Of a DNA stretch of 64,000 nt, positions 1 to 8,258 are shown one piece after another (position 1 is the stretch's first letter; each line of letters begins with the position of its first letter). The position numbers and the translations under genes were made by a program. The stretch is taken from NCBI RefSeq assembly GCF_041020765.1, contig NZ_JBEUEJ010000001.1. One strand, 5' to 3'. The stretch comes from Kineococcus terrestris (GTDB lineage Bacteria > Actinomycetota > Actinomycetes > Actinomycetales > Kineococcaceae). The notes under the pieces were generated by a model. That model was given only the letters and a program-made list of their open reading frames with translations, was not told where the DNA came from and made no database searches.

Positions 1-843
1 CGCACCTACCTGGCGATGGCCAGCGTCGAGGGCGGCATGGAGATCGAGCAGCTGGCCGTGGAGCGCCCCGAGGCGCTGGCCCGCGTGAGCGTCGACGCGC
101 TCACCGGCATCGACGCCGCCAAGGCCGCCGAGATCGTCGAGGCCGCCGGGTTCGCGCCCGAGCTGCGCGACGAGGTCGCCGCCGCGATCGTCAAGCTGTG
201 GGACGTGTTCGTCTCCGAGGACGCCACCCTCGTCGAGGTGAACCCGCTGGTGCGCACCGAGGACGGGAAGGTCGTCGCCCTCGACGGCAAGGTCACGCTC
301 GACGAGAACGCCGAGTTCCGCCACCCCGCGCACGCCGACCTGGCCGACGCCGCCAGCGCGGACCCGCTCGAGGCCAAGGCCAAGAGCATGGGCCTGAACT
401 ACGTCAAGCTCGACGGCGAGGTCGGGATCATCGGCAACGGCGCCGGCCTGGTCATGAGCACCCTCGACGTCGTCGCCTACGCCGGCGAGGCCCACGGCGG
501 CGTCAAGCCCGCCAACTTCCTCGACATCGGCGGCGGCGCGTCCGCGCAGGTCATGGCCAACGGCCTCGACGTCATCCTGAACGACGCGCAGGTGAAGAGC
601 GTGTTCGTCAACGTCTTCGGCGGCATCACCGCCTGCGACGAGGTCGCCAAGGGCATCGTGTCCGCCCTCGGCATCCTCGGCGACGAGGCCACCAAGCCGC
701 TCGTCGTCCGCCTGGACGGCAACAACGTCGAGGAGGGCCGGCGCATCCTCGCCGAGGCCGACCACCCGCTGGTCACCCTCGTCGACACCATGGACGGGGC
801 GGCCGACAAGGCCGCCGAGCTCGCCGCGACCGGGAGGGCCTGA
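1..843 (+). CDS. sucC: Succinyl-CoA ligase (ADP-forming) beta subunit, 5' part cut off
   Basis: This is the C-terminal 280 codons of the TCA-cycle enzyme subunit that forms succinate and ATP/GTP from succinyl-CoA together with SucD. The reading frame is open from base 1, so the start lies before the window; complete SucC proteins are about 390 residues, so roughly the first 110 (part of the ATP-grasp domain) are missing. The rest of the ATP-grasp fold is present (VNPL stretch, then EVGIIGNGAGL), followed by the ligase domain with NVFGGITACDEVA near the end. The stop is 3 nt before the sucD start, as in a normal sucCD operon. Identification is by family motifs and by the neighbour. Confidence 0.97.
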   Translation, partial: RTYLAMASVEGGMEIEQLAVERPEALARVSVDALTGIDAAKAAEIVEAAGFAPELRDEVAAAIVKLWDVFVSEDATLVEVNPLVRTEDGKVVALDGKVTLDENAEFRHPAHADLADAASADPLEAKAKSMGLNYVKLDGEVGIIGNGAGLVMSTLDVVAYAGEAHGGVKPANFLDIGGGASAQVMANGLDVILNDAQVKSVFVNVFGGITACDEVAKGIVSALGILGDEATKPLVVRLDGNNVEEGRRILAEADHPLVTLVDTMDGAADKAAELAATGRA

Positions 844-846
844 CCC

Positions 847-1746
847 ATGGCGATCTTCCTGAACTCCGACAGCAAGGTCATCGTGCAGGGGATGACCGGC
901 TCCGAGGGGCGCAAGCACACCCAGCGGATGCTGACCTCGGGGACGGACGTCGTCGGCGGCGTGAACCCCAGCAAGGCCGGGCAGAGCGTCGACTTCACCG
1001 GAGCCGACGGCTCCACCGTCGCGGTGCCCGTCTTCGGCACCGTCGCCGAGGCCCGCGGGGCCACCGGCGCGGACGTCAGCGTGATCTTCGTGCCCGCGAA
1101 GTTCACCAAGGCCGCCGCGATGGAGGCCATCGACGCCGACACCCCGCTGGTCGTCGTCATCACCGAGGGCGTGCCGGTGCACGACACCGCCGAGTTCTAC
1201 GCCCACGCGGCGGCCAAGGGCGGCGTGCGGCTCATCGGCCCCAACTGCCCCGGCCTCATCAGCCCCGGCAAGTCCAACGCGGGCATCATCCCGGCGGACA
1301 TCACCCCGCCCGGGCGCATCGGGCTGGTCTCCAAGTCCGGCACGCTGACCTACCAGATGATGTACGAGCTGGCCGACATCGGCTTCTCCTCCGCCGTCGG
1401 CATCGGCGGCGACCCGGTCATCGGCACCACCCACATCGACGCGCTCCAGGCCTTCCAGGACGACCCGGAGACCGACGTCATCGTGATGATCGGCGAGATC
1501 GGCGGCGACGCCGAGGAGCGGGCGGCCAAGTACATCGAGGCCAACGTCACCAAGCCCGTCGTCGGCTACGTCGCCGGGTTCACCGCCCCCGAGGGCAAGA
1601 CGATGGGCCACGCCGGCGCCATCGTGTCCGGCTCCGCCGGTACCGCCCAGGCGAAGAAGGAGGCCCTCGAGGCCGCGGGCGTGAAGGTCGGCAAGACGCC
1701 GTCCGAGACCGCCCGCCTCGCCCGGGAGATCGTCAAGAGCCTCTGA
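847..1746 (+). CDS. sucD: Succinyl-CoA ligase (ADP-forming) alpha subunit
   Basis: The 299-aa partner of SucC carries the CoA-binding Rossmann domain at the N terminus (VIVQGMTGSEG at about residues 11-21) and the ligase domain at the C terminus. The phosphorylated active-site histidine is His255 in the MGHAGAIVSG motif. The length matches the family exactly. The ATG follows the sucC stop by 3 nt, so translation is probably coupled. The pair supplies substrate-level phosphorylation in the TCA cycle. Confidence 0.98.
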   Translation: MAIFLNSDSKVIVQGMTGSEGRKHTQRMLTSGTDVVGGVNPSKAGQSVDFTGADGSTVAVPVFGTVAEARGATGADVSVIFVPAKFTKAAAMEAIDADTPLVVVITEGVPVHDTAEFYAHAAAKGGVRLIGPNCPGLISPGKSNAGIIPADITPPGRIGLVSKSGTLTYQMMYELADIGFSSAVGIGGDPVIGTTHIDALQAFQDDPETDVIVMIGEIGGDAEERAAKYIEANVTKPVVGYVAGFTAPEGKTMGHAGAIVSGSAGTAQAKKEALEAAGVKVGKTPSETARLAREIVKSL

Positions 1747-1828
1747 GCAGGCTCTGAGCAGGTCCTCCCGGGGCCGTCCGGGCGTGGGAGCAGCGCCCGG
1801 GCGGCCCGGTGGGAGAAGGTGGACGGCG

Positions 1829-3223
1829 ATGTCCACGACCGTCGACCGCCCCACCGCCGCGCGCCCCACCGCCGCCGACCTGCTGCCCCTGCTGGGCGCG
1901 GCCGCGCGGGCCGTGCTGCACCTGCTCGTCCCCCTGGCCGTCGTCACGGTCGTCGCCTGGCTGTCCGCCGTGCGCTCCACGTCCTCGCTGGCCTCCGTCG
2001 TGCGCGTCGGCGCCGACCTGTGGCTGCTCGGGCATGGCGCCCCCGTGGCCGTCGTCGGCGGCGCCGTGGGCGTCGCGCCGCTGGGGCTGACCCTGCTGGC
2101 GGCGCTGGCCTGCCGCCGGGCCGTGCGCGTGTGGGTCCGCGACCAGGCCGAGTCCGAGCGGCCCGTGCCGCACCTGCCCGCCGTCGGGGTGTTCACCGCC
2201 GCGTACGGCGTGCTGGTGGCCGCGGTGGCGCTGCTGTCGCGCAGCTCCGTGGCCGCTGCGCCCGCCCTGACCGCCCTCGCCGGCGGCTGCCTCGTCGGCG
2301 CCGCCGGCGCGCTGTGGGCGCTGCACCCGCACCGCGCGCCGCTGCCGCCGTGGGTGCCCGCCCCCCTCGTGCGCGCCCTGCGCCCGGCCGGCGGGGCGCT
2401 GGCCGGTCTGCTCGGCGCCGGCGCGCTCCTGCTGGCGGTGGCCCTCGTGGCCGGGCGCGAGCGCGTCCTGCTGCTGCACACCTCCCTCGACCCCGGGCTG
2501 GTCGGCGGCGCGCTGCTGACCCTCGCGCAGGCGCTGCTGCTGCCCACCCTGGCCGTGTGGGCGGCCGCCTGGCTGGCCGGGCCCGGGTTCGCCGTGGGGG
2601 TGGGCACGTCCGTCGCACCCGGCGGCACGAGCCTGGCGACGCTGCCGGCCGTGCCGGTGCTGGGGGCGCTGCCCGTGCAGGGCGCGATGCCCGCTGTCGC
2701 GTGGCTGGCCGTCGCGGTCCCCGTGCTCGCCGGGGCGGGGGCGCTGCTGCTGCACGAGCGGCGCGCGGCCGCGGGGCCGGAGCGGGGGCTGGGCCCGCGC
2801 TGCGCGACGGCCGGGCTGGTGGGCCTGCTGGCCGGGCTGGGCGCGGGGCTGCTGTCGGCGGCCGCCGCGGGCGGGGCGGGGGCGGGACGGATGGCGCAGC
2901 TGGGGCCGGCGCCCTGGCTGGTCGGCCTCGCGGTGGCCGGGGAGGTCGCCGCCGGCGCCCTGCTCGCCGTCCTGCTGCACCGCGCGTGGCGGGCCCGGCG
3001 CCCGCAGCCGCTGCCCGTGGGCCTGCCCGACGGGCCGGCCCGCGCGGGGCTCATCGGCGGGGCGCGTCCCGCCGCCGGGGCGACCGCGGCCCGCGCCGCC
3101 GCGCCGGAGGGCTCGCCGGAGGAGACCGTCCCCGGGCGCCTGCGCCGCGCCAGTGGCGCCACCGCCGCCACCGCCCGCCGCGCCGCCCGGGCCCTGCGCC
3201 TGCCGGGCCGCCGCTCCTCCTGA
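1829..3223 (+). CDS. DUF6350 multi-spanning membrane protein
   Basis: A 464-aa integral membrane protein of unknown function. It has about ten hydrophobic segments separated by short arginine-rich loops, then a C-terminal cytoplasmic tail rich in Arg and Ala from about residue 400. I recognise the family from the actinobacterial gene order sucC-sucD-DUF6350-purN-purH, which is kept here apart from an inserted minus-strand oxidoreductase gene. The start chosen is the ATG at 1829, preceded by a GGAGAAGG ribosome-binding site at 1812-1819; an in-frame extension to 1784 is possible but lacks such a site. No catalytic motif is visible. Confidence 0.8.
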   Translation: MSTTVDRPTAARPTAADLLPLLGAAARAVLHLLVPLAVVTVVAWLSAVRSTSSLASVVRVGADLWLLGHGAPVAVVGGAVGVAPLGLTLLAALACRRAVRVWVRDQAESERPVPHLPAVGVFTAAYGVLVAAVALLSRSSVAAAPALTALAGGCLVGAAGALWALHPHRAPLPPWVPAPLVRALRPAGGALAGLLGAGALLLAVALVAGRERVLLLHTSLDPGLVGGALLTLAQALLLPTLAVWAAAWLAGPGFAVGVGTSVAPGGTSLATLPAVPVLGALPVQGAMPAVAWLAVAVPVLAGAGALLLHERRAAAGPERGLGPRCATAGLVGLLAGLGAGLLSAAAAGGAGAGRMAQLGPAPWLVGLAVAGEVAAGALLAVLLHRAWRARRPQPLPVGLPDGPARAGLIGGARPAAGATAARAAAPEGSPEETVPGRLRRASGATAATARRAARALRLPGRRSS

Positions 3224-3273
3224 CCCCCGGGCCCCGGCCTGCTCCTCCCGGCCTCAGCCGGGCCGACCCGACC

Positions 3274-3325
3274 CCCGCCGTGATCATGGATGGGTGAACG
3301 CTCAGCCGTCCATGATCACGGCGGG
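3274..3325. repeat. Dispersed hairpin repeat, copy 1; likely bidirectional terminator
   Basis: Two 20-nt arms (3274-3293 and 3306-3325) pair with a single G.T wobble around a 12-nt loop, with the core GTGATCATGGA. It lies between the convergent ends of the DUF6350 gene and the oxidoreductase gene. Copies of the same element occur at 58644-58694 (inverted orientation, recognisable even in the loop) and at 60071-60116. There is no T-tract, as expected for terminators in very GC-rich genomes. Confidence 0.8.
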
Positions 3326-3368
3326 AGGGGCGGGGGAGCGGACGGTGTGCGGGGAGAGCGGGCGACCG

Positions 3369-4517
3369 TCAGGGGGTGCGGGTCCAGGGCAGGTCGAGCT
3401 CGCGGAACAGCGCGCGCCGGGACAGCGCCAGGGCGACGGCCTCCTCGACGCCGCGCAGGCGCCGGTGCTCGTCCCCGCCGGGCAGCGGCACCCGCTCCAC
3501 GAAGCGCTCGGCGACCCGGTGCGGGGCCGGTGAGCGCGTCACGGCGTCCAGCACGGCCGTGAACGCGCCGGTGCGCTCCAGCGGCGAGAGCAGCGGCGCG
3601 CCCGTGCGCAGGTGCGCCAGCAGGTCGTCCAGCAGGTCCGCGCGCGCGTGCCGGGTGACCAGCGGCGGGCGCCCGGGCACCTCCTCCACCACGACGTCCA
3701 CGGCGTAGTACAGGGTCGCCCGCCCGGCGGTGCCCTCGACGACGACGGCCGGCTCGCCGCGCTCGCCCGCGCACAGGGTGACCGCCGCCAGCAGGTCCGG
3801 GGACTCCCGCAGCCGCACCCGCAGCGAGGAGGTGTCGTCGGCCTCGACGTCGTTGACGCGGTACAGGTCCGGGTCCACCGCCAGGACGTCGCCGGCCGCC
3901 TGCCGGCCCGCCACCGCGAGCGCCGTGGCCAGCGAGTGCGCCAGCGGGTTGGTCAGGACGCCGTCGGCGACGACCCGGCCGTCCAGGACGCGCCGCCCGG
4001 CCCACGAGGAGCGCTGCCAGTAGCTGCGCGGGCGGATCCAGCAGCCCGTCGCGGCCCAGCCGGTGACCTCGCCGAGGCGGCCGTCCGCGACGCGCCCGCG
4101 GACGTGGTCGACGGCCCGCGAGCCCAGGCTCTGGAAGCCGACCTGGCAGGGGCGCCCGGTGCGCCGGGAGGTGGCCAGCAGGGCGTCCAGCTCGGCGGGC
4201 GTGGCGGTCGGCGGCTTCTCCAGCAGCACCGCGGCGCCCGCCTCCATCGCCGCGGTCGCCAGCTCGGCGTGGGTGTGGATCGGGGTGCTCAGCACGACGA
4301 CGTCGGGCACGCCCGCGGCGAGCAGGTCCTCCAGCGAGGCGTGCCGGGCCACGTCCGCGGGCACGTGGTCGGCCTCGGCGGCGCGCGGGTCGGCCACGGC
4401 CGTCAGCCGGGCCCGGCCCTCCGCCCGGGCCTGCAGGGCGCGCGCGACGTGGGAGGCGCCGTGACCGTGGACCCCCACGACCGCGACCGCGGGGACGTCC
4501 GCCGTCGAACCGGTCAT
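3369..4517 (-). CDS. Gfo/Idh/MocA-family NAD(P)-dependent oxidoreductase
   Basis: A 382-aa protein with an N-terminal Rossmann fold (VAVVGVHGHGASHV, a variant of the usual GxGxxG) and the family signature LLEKPP near residue 98, whose lysine contacts the substrate in relatives. The C-terminal half is the alpha/beta domain typical of glucose-fructose-oxidoreductase-like enzymes. Such enzymes oxidise or reduce sugars and cyclitols, but the substrate cannot be read from the sequence. It interrupts the conserved sucCD-DUF6350-purN block on the opposite strand, so it looks like an insertion relative to that order. The ATG is placed for leaderless expression from the -10 box at 4524-4529. It is not linked to the apiose locus 27 kb away. 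Confidence 0.85.
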   Translation of the reverse strand: MTGSTADVPAVAVVGVHGHGASHVARALQARAEGRARLTAVADPRAAEADHVPADVARHASLEDLLAAGVPDVVVLSTPIHTHAELATAAMEAGAAVLLEKPPTATPAELDALLATSRRTGRPCQVGFQSLGSRAVDHVRGRVADGRLGEVTGWAATGCWIRPRSYWQRSSWAGRRVLDGRVVADGVLTNPLAHSLATALAVAGRQAAGDVLAVDPDLYRVNDVEADDTSSLRVRLRESPDLLAAVTLCAGERGEPAVVVEGTAGRATLYYAVDVVVEEVPGRPPLVTRHARADLLDDLLAHLRTGAPLLSPLERTGAFTAVLDAVTRSPAPHRVAERFVERVPLPGGDEHRRLRGVEEAVALALSRRALFRELDLPWTRTP

Positions 4518-4523
4518 GGGCGG

Positions 4524-4529
4524 AACCTA
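4524..4529 (-). promoter_or_regulatory. -10 box of the oxidoreductase gene (leaderless)
   Basis: On the minus strand TAGGTT is followed by 6 nt and then the ATG at 4517, so transcription would begin at or next to the start codon. The same arrangement recurs at many genes here. No clear -35 is seen. Confidence 0.55.
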
Positions 4530-4628
4530 CCGGCTCTCCGAACTGATGGACAGCGTCCACGCTGACGGACGACGTCCAGTCGAGTGGCTGGGCGGGGTCG
4601 TGGTCGGGGCGCCCCCCGCGCGAGGGCT

Positions 4629-4634
4629 ATCGTC
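4629..4634 (+). promoter_or_regulatory. -10 box of purN (leaderless)
   Basis: TATCGT is followed by 7 nt and the GTG at 4642. This spacing favours GTG 4642 over the alternative GTG at 4636, which would lie upstream of any transcript start set by this box. Confidence 0.6.
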
Positions 4635-4641
4635 CGTGCAC

Positions 4642-5277
4642 GTGCAGACCGGACCCGCGCGCGTCGTCGTCCTCGCCTCCGGCTCCGGCTCCCTGCTCCA
4701 AGCCCTCCTCGACGCCGGCGACCCCGCCTTCGCGGTCGTCGCCGTCGGCTCGGACAAGCCCGCCGCCCCCGCGCTGGAGCGCGCCCGCGCCGCCGGGACC
4801 GCCGCCTTCGCCGTCCCGCCCCGCGAGCACCCCGACCGCGCCGCCTGGGACGTCGCGCTGGCCGCCGCCGTCGCCGCCCACGAGCCCGACCTCGTCGTCC
4901 TCGCCGGGTTCATGCGCGTGGTCGGCGCGCCCCTGCTGGAGCGCTTCGGCGGCCGGCTGGTCAACTCCCACCCCGCGCTGCTGCCGTCCTTCCCCGGCGC
5001 CCACGGCGTGCGCGACGCCCTCGCCCACGGGGTGAAGGTCACCGGCTGCACCGTCCACCTCGTCGACGCCGGGGTGGACACCGGCCCGATCCTCGACCAG
5101 GTCGCCGTGCGCGTCGCCGACGACGACGACGAGGCGAGCCTGCACGAGCGCATCAAGGTCGCCGAGCGCCGCCTGCTCGTCGACGTCGTCGCGCGCCTGG
5201 CCCGCGGCGCCGCCGCGACCACCACGACCGACCCGACCGCCCCCGCCGCCCCGCAGGAGAGGACCAGCCCGAGCTGA
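4642..5277 (+). CDS. purN: Phosphoribosylglycinamide formyltransferase
   Basis: PurN (211 aa) transfers a formyl group from 10-formyl-THF to GAR, step 3 of purine synthesis. The N-terminal VVLASGSGSLLQAL loop binds the phosphoribosyl group. The catalytic triad of the family is visible as Asn108, His110 (NSHPALLPSFPG) and Asp146 (VDTGP). The reading frame is open further upstream, but the leaderless promoter and the family length support GTG 4642. It overlaps the purH start by one base (TGATG), so the two genes form a translationally coupled operon. Confidence 0.96.
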   Translation: MQTGPARVVVLASGSGSLLQALLDAGDPAFAVVAVGSDKPAAPALERARAAGTAAFAVPPREHPDRAAWDVALAAAVAAHEPDLVVLAGFMRVVGAPLLERFGGRLVNSHPALLPSFPGAHGVRDALAHGVKVTGCTVHLVDAGVDTGPILDQVAVRVADDDDEASLHERIKVAERRLLVDVVARLARGAAATTTTDPTAPAAPQERTSPS

Positions 5278-6848
5278 TGGCCGAGCAGACCACGACCGTG
5301 CCCGTGAAGCGCGCCCTGGTGAGCGTGTACGACAAGACCGGGCTGGAGGAGCTGGCCACCGGGCTGCACGCCGCCGGCGTCTCGATCGTCTCCACCGGCT
5401 CCACCGCCGCGCGCATCGCGGCCGCCGGGGTGCCCGTCACCCCCGTCGAGGAGCTCACCGGGTTCCCCGAGTGCCTGGACGGGCGGGTGAAGACGCTGCA
5501 CCCGCGCGTGCACGCGGGGATCCTCGCCGACCGGCGCCTGGACGACCACGTGCGCCAGCTCGCCGACCTCGGTGTCGAGCCGTTCGACCTCGTCGTCGTC
5601 AACCTCTACCCGTTCGCCGCCACGGTCGCCTCCGGCGCCGGGTTCGACGAGGTCGTCGAGCAGGTCGACATCGGCGGGCCGTCCATGGTGCGCGCCGCGG
5701 CGAAGAACCACCCCAGCGTCGCCGTCGTCGTCGACCCCGCGCGCTACGGCGACGTCCTGGACGCCGTGCGCGCCGGGGGTTTCGACCTCGCCCAGCGCCG
5801 CCGCCTGGCCGCGGCCGCGTTCGCGCACACCGCCGCCTACGACACCGCCGTCGCCGGCTGGTTCGCCGAGCAGACCCTCGAGGACGCCGACGCCGGCTGG
5901 CCCGCCGTCACCGGCGTGGCGCTGGAGCGCGCCGACGTCCTGCGCTACGGCGAGAACCCCCACCAGCGGGCCGCCGTCTACGTCGACCCGACGTCGGCGC
6001 CCGGCATCGCCCAGGCCGTCCAGCTGCACGGCAAGGCCATGTCGTACAACAACTTCGTCGACGCCGACGCCGCCCTGCGCGCCGCCTTCGACCACGACGC
6101 CCCGGCCGTGGCGGTCATCAAGCACGCCAACCCGTGCGGGATCGCCGTCGGCGAGGACGTCGCCGCCGCGCACGCCGCCGCGCACGCCTGCGACCCCGTC
6201 TCCGCCTACGGCGGCGTCATCGCCGCCAACCGCGTCGTCACCCGCGCGATGGCCGAGCAGGTCGCGCCCGTGTTCACCGAGGTCGTCGTCGCCCCCGGTT
6301 TCGAGCCGGAGGCGCTGGAGGTGCTGCGGGAGAAGAAGAACGTGCGTCTGCTGCAGCTGCCCGAGGGGTACGGGCGCGGCGGCGCCGAGTGGCGCTGGGT
6401 CTCCGGCGGCGTGCTCGTGCAGGACCTGGACCGCCTCGACGCCGACGGCGACGACCCGGCCGGCTGGACCCTGGCCGCCGGCGAGCCCGCCGACGAGCGC
6501 ACCCTGGCCGACCTCGCGTTCGCCTGGCGCGCGGTGCGCGCGGTGCGCTCCAACGCGATCCTGCTGGCCCGCGACGGCGCTTCCGTCGGCGTCGGCATGG
6601 GCCAGGTCAACCGCGTCGACTCCTGCCGCCTGGCCGTCTCCCGCGCCGGCGCCGAGCGCGCCCGCGGCGCGGTCGCGGCCTCCGACGCGTTCTTCCCCTT
6701 CGCCGACGGCGCGCAGATCCTCCTGGACGCCGGGGTGCGCGCGCTCGTGCAGCCGGGCGGCTCGATCCGCGACGCCGAGGTCGTCGAGGCCGCGGCCGCC
6801 GCCGGCGTGACGATGTACTTCACCGGCGCCCGCCACTTCGCGCACTGA
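5277..6848 (+). CDS. purH: Bifunctional AICAR transformylase / IMP cyclohydrolase
   Basis: A 523-aa enzyme for the last two steps of IMP synthesis. The N-terminal MGS-like IMP cyclohydrolase domain (about 1-160) begins RALVSVYDKTGLEEL. The C-terminal AICAR transformylase domain holds RYGENPHQRA and the catalytic Lys282-His283 in KHANPCG. The length is normal. The ATG overlaps the purN stop by one base and has a purine-rich site (GGAGAGGA) about 12 nt upstream. A strong hairpin follows (6855-6894). Confidence 0.97.
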   Translation: MAEQTTTVPVKRALVSVYDKTGLEELATGLHAAGVSIVSTGSTAARIAAAGVPVTPVEELTGFPECLDGRVKTLHPRVHAGILADRRLDDHVRQLADLGVEPFDLVVVNLYPFAATVASGAGFDEVVEQVDIGGPSMVRAAAKNHPSVAVVVDPARYGDVLDAVRAGGFDLAQRRRLAAAAFAHTAAYDTAVAGWFAEQTLEDADAGWPAVTGVALERADVLRYGENPHQRAAVYVDPTSAPGIAQAVQLHGKAMSYNNFVDADAALRAAFDHDAPAVAVIKHANPCGIAVGEDVAAAHAAAHACDPVSAYGGVIAANRVVTRAMAEQVAPVFTEVVVAPGFEPEALEVLREKKNVRLLQLPEGYGRGGAEWRWVSGGVLVQDLDRLDADGDDPAGWTLAAGEPADERTLADLAFAWRAVRAVRSNAILLARDGASVGVGMGQVNRVDSCRLAVSRAGAERARGAVAASDAFFPFADGAQILLDAGVRALVQPGGSIRDAEVVEAAAAAGVTMYFTGARHFAH

Positions 6849-6854
6849 GCGGAC

Positions 6855-6894
6855 GCGCGCGGTCCGCGGGGCTCAGCCCCCGCGGACCGCGCGC
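6855..6894. terminator. 17-bp perfect hairpin between convergent purH and hydrolase genes
   Basis: Arms 6855-6871 and 6878-6894 pair without mismatch around a 6-nt loop. The downstream arm is also the last codons of the minus-strand hydrolase gene, whose stop lies at 6873-6875. It can therefore terminate purH transcripts and form inside the 3' end of the hydrolase mRNA. Confidence 0.8.
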
Positions 6895-7763
6895 AGCACC
6901 TCCTCGGCGACCACACCCGCGTGCCGCTCGGGCAGCCAGTGCCCGCCGTCCACCGTCACGTGCCGGTAGGCGCCGCGCACGTGCGCGCCCGTCCCGGCCA
7001 CCGAGGAGCGGGCGAAGAACGGGTCGCGCGCGCCGGAGACGAACGTCACCGGCACGTCCGCGGGCACCGGCCCGGTCGCCCGCCCCGCCCACGGCAGCGC
7101 CCGGTACCAGCCCAGCCACGCGCTCAGCGCCCCCGGCTCGGCCGCGCGCACCGCGTAGCGCTGCGCGTGCGCGGGCGGCAGCCCCGTGGCCTCCAGCCGC
7201 CGCCGCAACCGGTCTCCGCCCAGCAGCGCCTCCGGCACGCGCGGCAGCTGGAAGAACCCCACGTACGACGAGCGCGCCACCTGCGCCGGGCTGCGCCCCG
7301 GCAGGCCCGCCGGGTGCGGCGTGGACACCGCCGTCAGCGACGCCACCCGGTCCGGGTGGTGCGCGGCCACCCGCCACGCCACCGCGCCGCCCCAGTCGTG
7401 CCCCACCAGGTGGCAGCGGCGCGCGCCCACCGCGTCCAGCAGCGCCAGCACGTCGCCGACCAGCTCGTCCAGCGCGTACGCGCGCCGGCCCGCCGGGCGC
7501 GCGCCGGGGGAGTACCCGCGCTGGTCCGGGCGCAGCACCCGCAGCCCGTGCGGGACCAGCAGCCCGGCCACCTCCGTCCACGACGTGCGGTCGGCGGGGA
7601 AGCCGTGCAGGCACACCACCGGCTCGTGGCCAGGTCCGCTCGACAGCCCGCCCGCCGGCGCGCCCACCGGCCCGGAGTCGTCCACGTCGAAGACCAGCCG
7701 CCCGGCCGCGCCCGTGCGCTCGTACCGCTCCAGCCGTCCGTCCCCGGCTCCCCGCCCGCTCAC
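6873..7763 (-). CDS. Alpha/beta hydrolase, epoxide-hydrolase/dehalogenase type
   Basis: A 296-aa soluble alpha/beta-hydrolase. The oxyanion motif HGFP comes first, then the nucleophile elbow GHDWGG with Asp as nucleophile (the signature of epoxide hydrolases and haloalkane dehalogenases rather than Ser esterases), and the C-terminal catalytic histidine in DGGHWLPE. An extra cap region lies between about residues 150 and 215. The start is a GTG at 7763 with a GAGGGTGG purine tract just upstream; the frame is open beyond but codon content suggests non-coding sequence. The substrate is unknown. Confidence 0.8.
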   Translation of the reverse strand: MSGRGAGDGRLERYERTGAAGRLVFDVDDSGPVGAPAGGLSSGPGHEPVVCLHGFPADRTSWTEVAGLLVPHGLRVLRPDQRGYSPGARPAGRRAYALDELVGDVLALLDAVGARRCHLVGHDWGGAVAWRVAAHHPDRVASLTAVSTPHPAGLPGRSPAQVARSSYVGFFQLPRVPEALLGGDRLRRRLEATGLPPAHAQRYAVRAAEPGALSAWLGWYRALPWAGRATGPVPADVPVTFVSGARDPFFARSSVAGTGAHVRGAYRHVTVDGGHWLPERHAGVVAEEVLRAVRGG

Positions 7764-7837
7764 CCGGCCACCCTCGCCCGCGGCCGCCGGGCGCGCACCC
7801 GGGCCCGCGCCCGCCCCGCTCGGCGCGCCCGGCTCGG

Positions 7838-7843
7838 TAGGGT
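7838..7843 (+). promoter_or_regulatory. -10 box of the DUF3017 gene (leaderless)
   Basis: TAGGGT, 7 nt, then GTG at 7851. It lies within the divergent interval upstream of the hydrolase gene. Confidence 0.55.
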
Positions 7844-7850
7844 CGGCGCC

Positions 7851-8153
7851 GTGCCGCAGCGGACCCGACAGACCGCCGCCGCGGGCACCCCCCGCCCGCC
7901 CGGCGCCGCCGTCCTCGGCGCCCTCGTCGCCGGCGCGGCGCTCGCCCTGCTCGTGACGCTCGTCGCCGGCGCCACCGCCGGCGGGATCGTCCTGGCCGCC
8001 GACCTGGCCCTGGCCGCCGTCCTGCGCCTGGTCCTGCCCGTGCGGGTGGCCGGGGCGCTGGCCGTGCGCTCGCGCGCCGTGGACGTCGCCGTCCTGCTGG
8101 TGCTGGCCGCCGGCTGCGCCGGGCTGGCCTGGCTGCTCCCGTACGCCCGCTGA
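7851..8153 (+). CDS. DUF3017 small membrane protein
   Basis: A 100-aa protein with three hydrophobic helices. The stretch LRLVLPVRVAGALAVRSRAVDV is what I recognise as the DUF3017 signature. Family members are usually encoded directly after folD in actinobacteria; here folD lies 16 kb away at 23930, so this copy has been separated from its normal partner. The stop codon lies just before the -10 box of the SAM-riboswitch transcript. Function is unknown. Confidence 0.75.
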   Translation: MPQRTRQTAAAGTPRPPGAAVLGALVAGAALALLVTLVAGATAGGIVLAADLALAAVLRLVLPVRVAGALAVRSRAVDVAVLLVLAAGCAGLAWLLPYAR

Positions 8154-8159
8154 CGCGGG

Positions 8160-8165
8160 TACGCT
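8160..8165 (+). promoter_or_regulatory. -10 box for the SAM riboswitch-sfnG transcript
   Basis: TACGCT matches the TAnnnT pattern used by neighbouring genes. Transcription would start near 8172, just before the P1 helix of the riboswitch. Confidence 0.5.
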
Positions 8166-8171
8166 CTCCGG

Positions 8172-8253
8172 GACCATCCAGAGCGACCGAGAGACCTGGC
8201 TCGACGACGTCGCAGCAACCCCGTGGGGGTGCTACCGCCAGGACCGATGGGAG
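8172..8253 (+). ncRNA. SAM riboswitch (SAM-I/SAM-IV superfamily) controlling sfnG
   Basis: The S-box core is present: GAGAGACCTGGCTCGACGA, then GCAGCAACC, a short P3 hairpin (8218-8222 with 8226-8230) and GGTGCTACCGCCAGG. CCTGGC (8195-8200) can pair with GCCAGG (8237-8242), matching the conserved pseudoknot position. P1 is CCATC (8174-8178) with GATGG (8246-8250). The P1 3' strand overlaps the sfnG Shine-Dalgarno GGGAG (8249-8253), so SAM binding should hide the ribosome-binding site directly. No separate expression platform is needed, and there is no P4 hairpin. Confidence 0.85.
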
Positions 8254-8258
8254 TGAGC

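Noticed and set aside
3369..4517. The Gfo/Idh/MocA oxidoreductase as the missing apiose dehydrogenase of the sugar locus.
   Set aside because: Described apiose dehydrogenases are of this family, but the gene is 27 kb away, has its own promoter and lacks the AACCGGTT operator; nothing in the sequence links it to the locus.
4516..4641. N-terminal extension of purN starting at ATG 4516.
   Set aside because: It would overlap the divergent oxidoreductase start, the extra residues match nothing in PurN, and the -10 box at 4629 lies downstream of that ATG.
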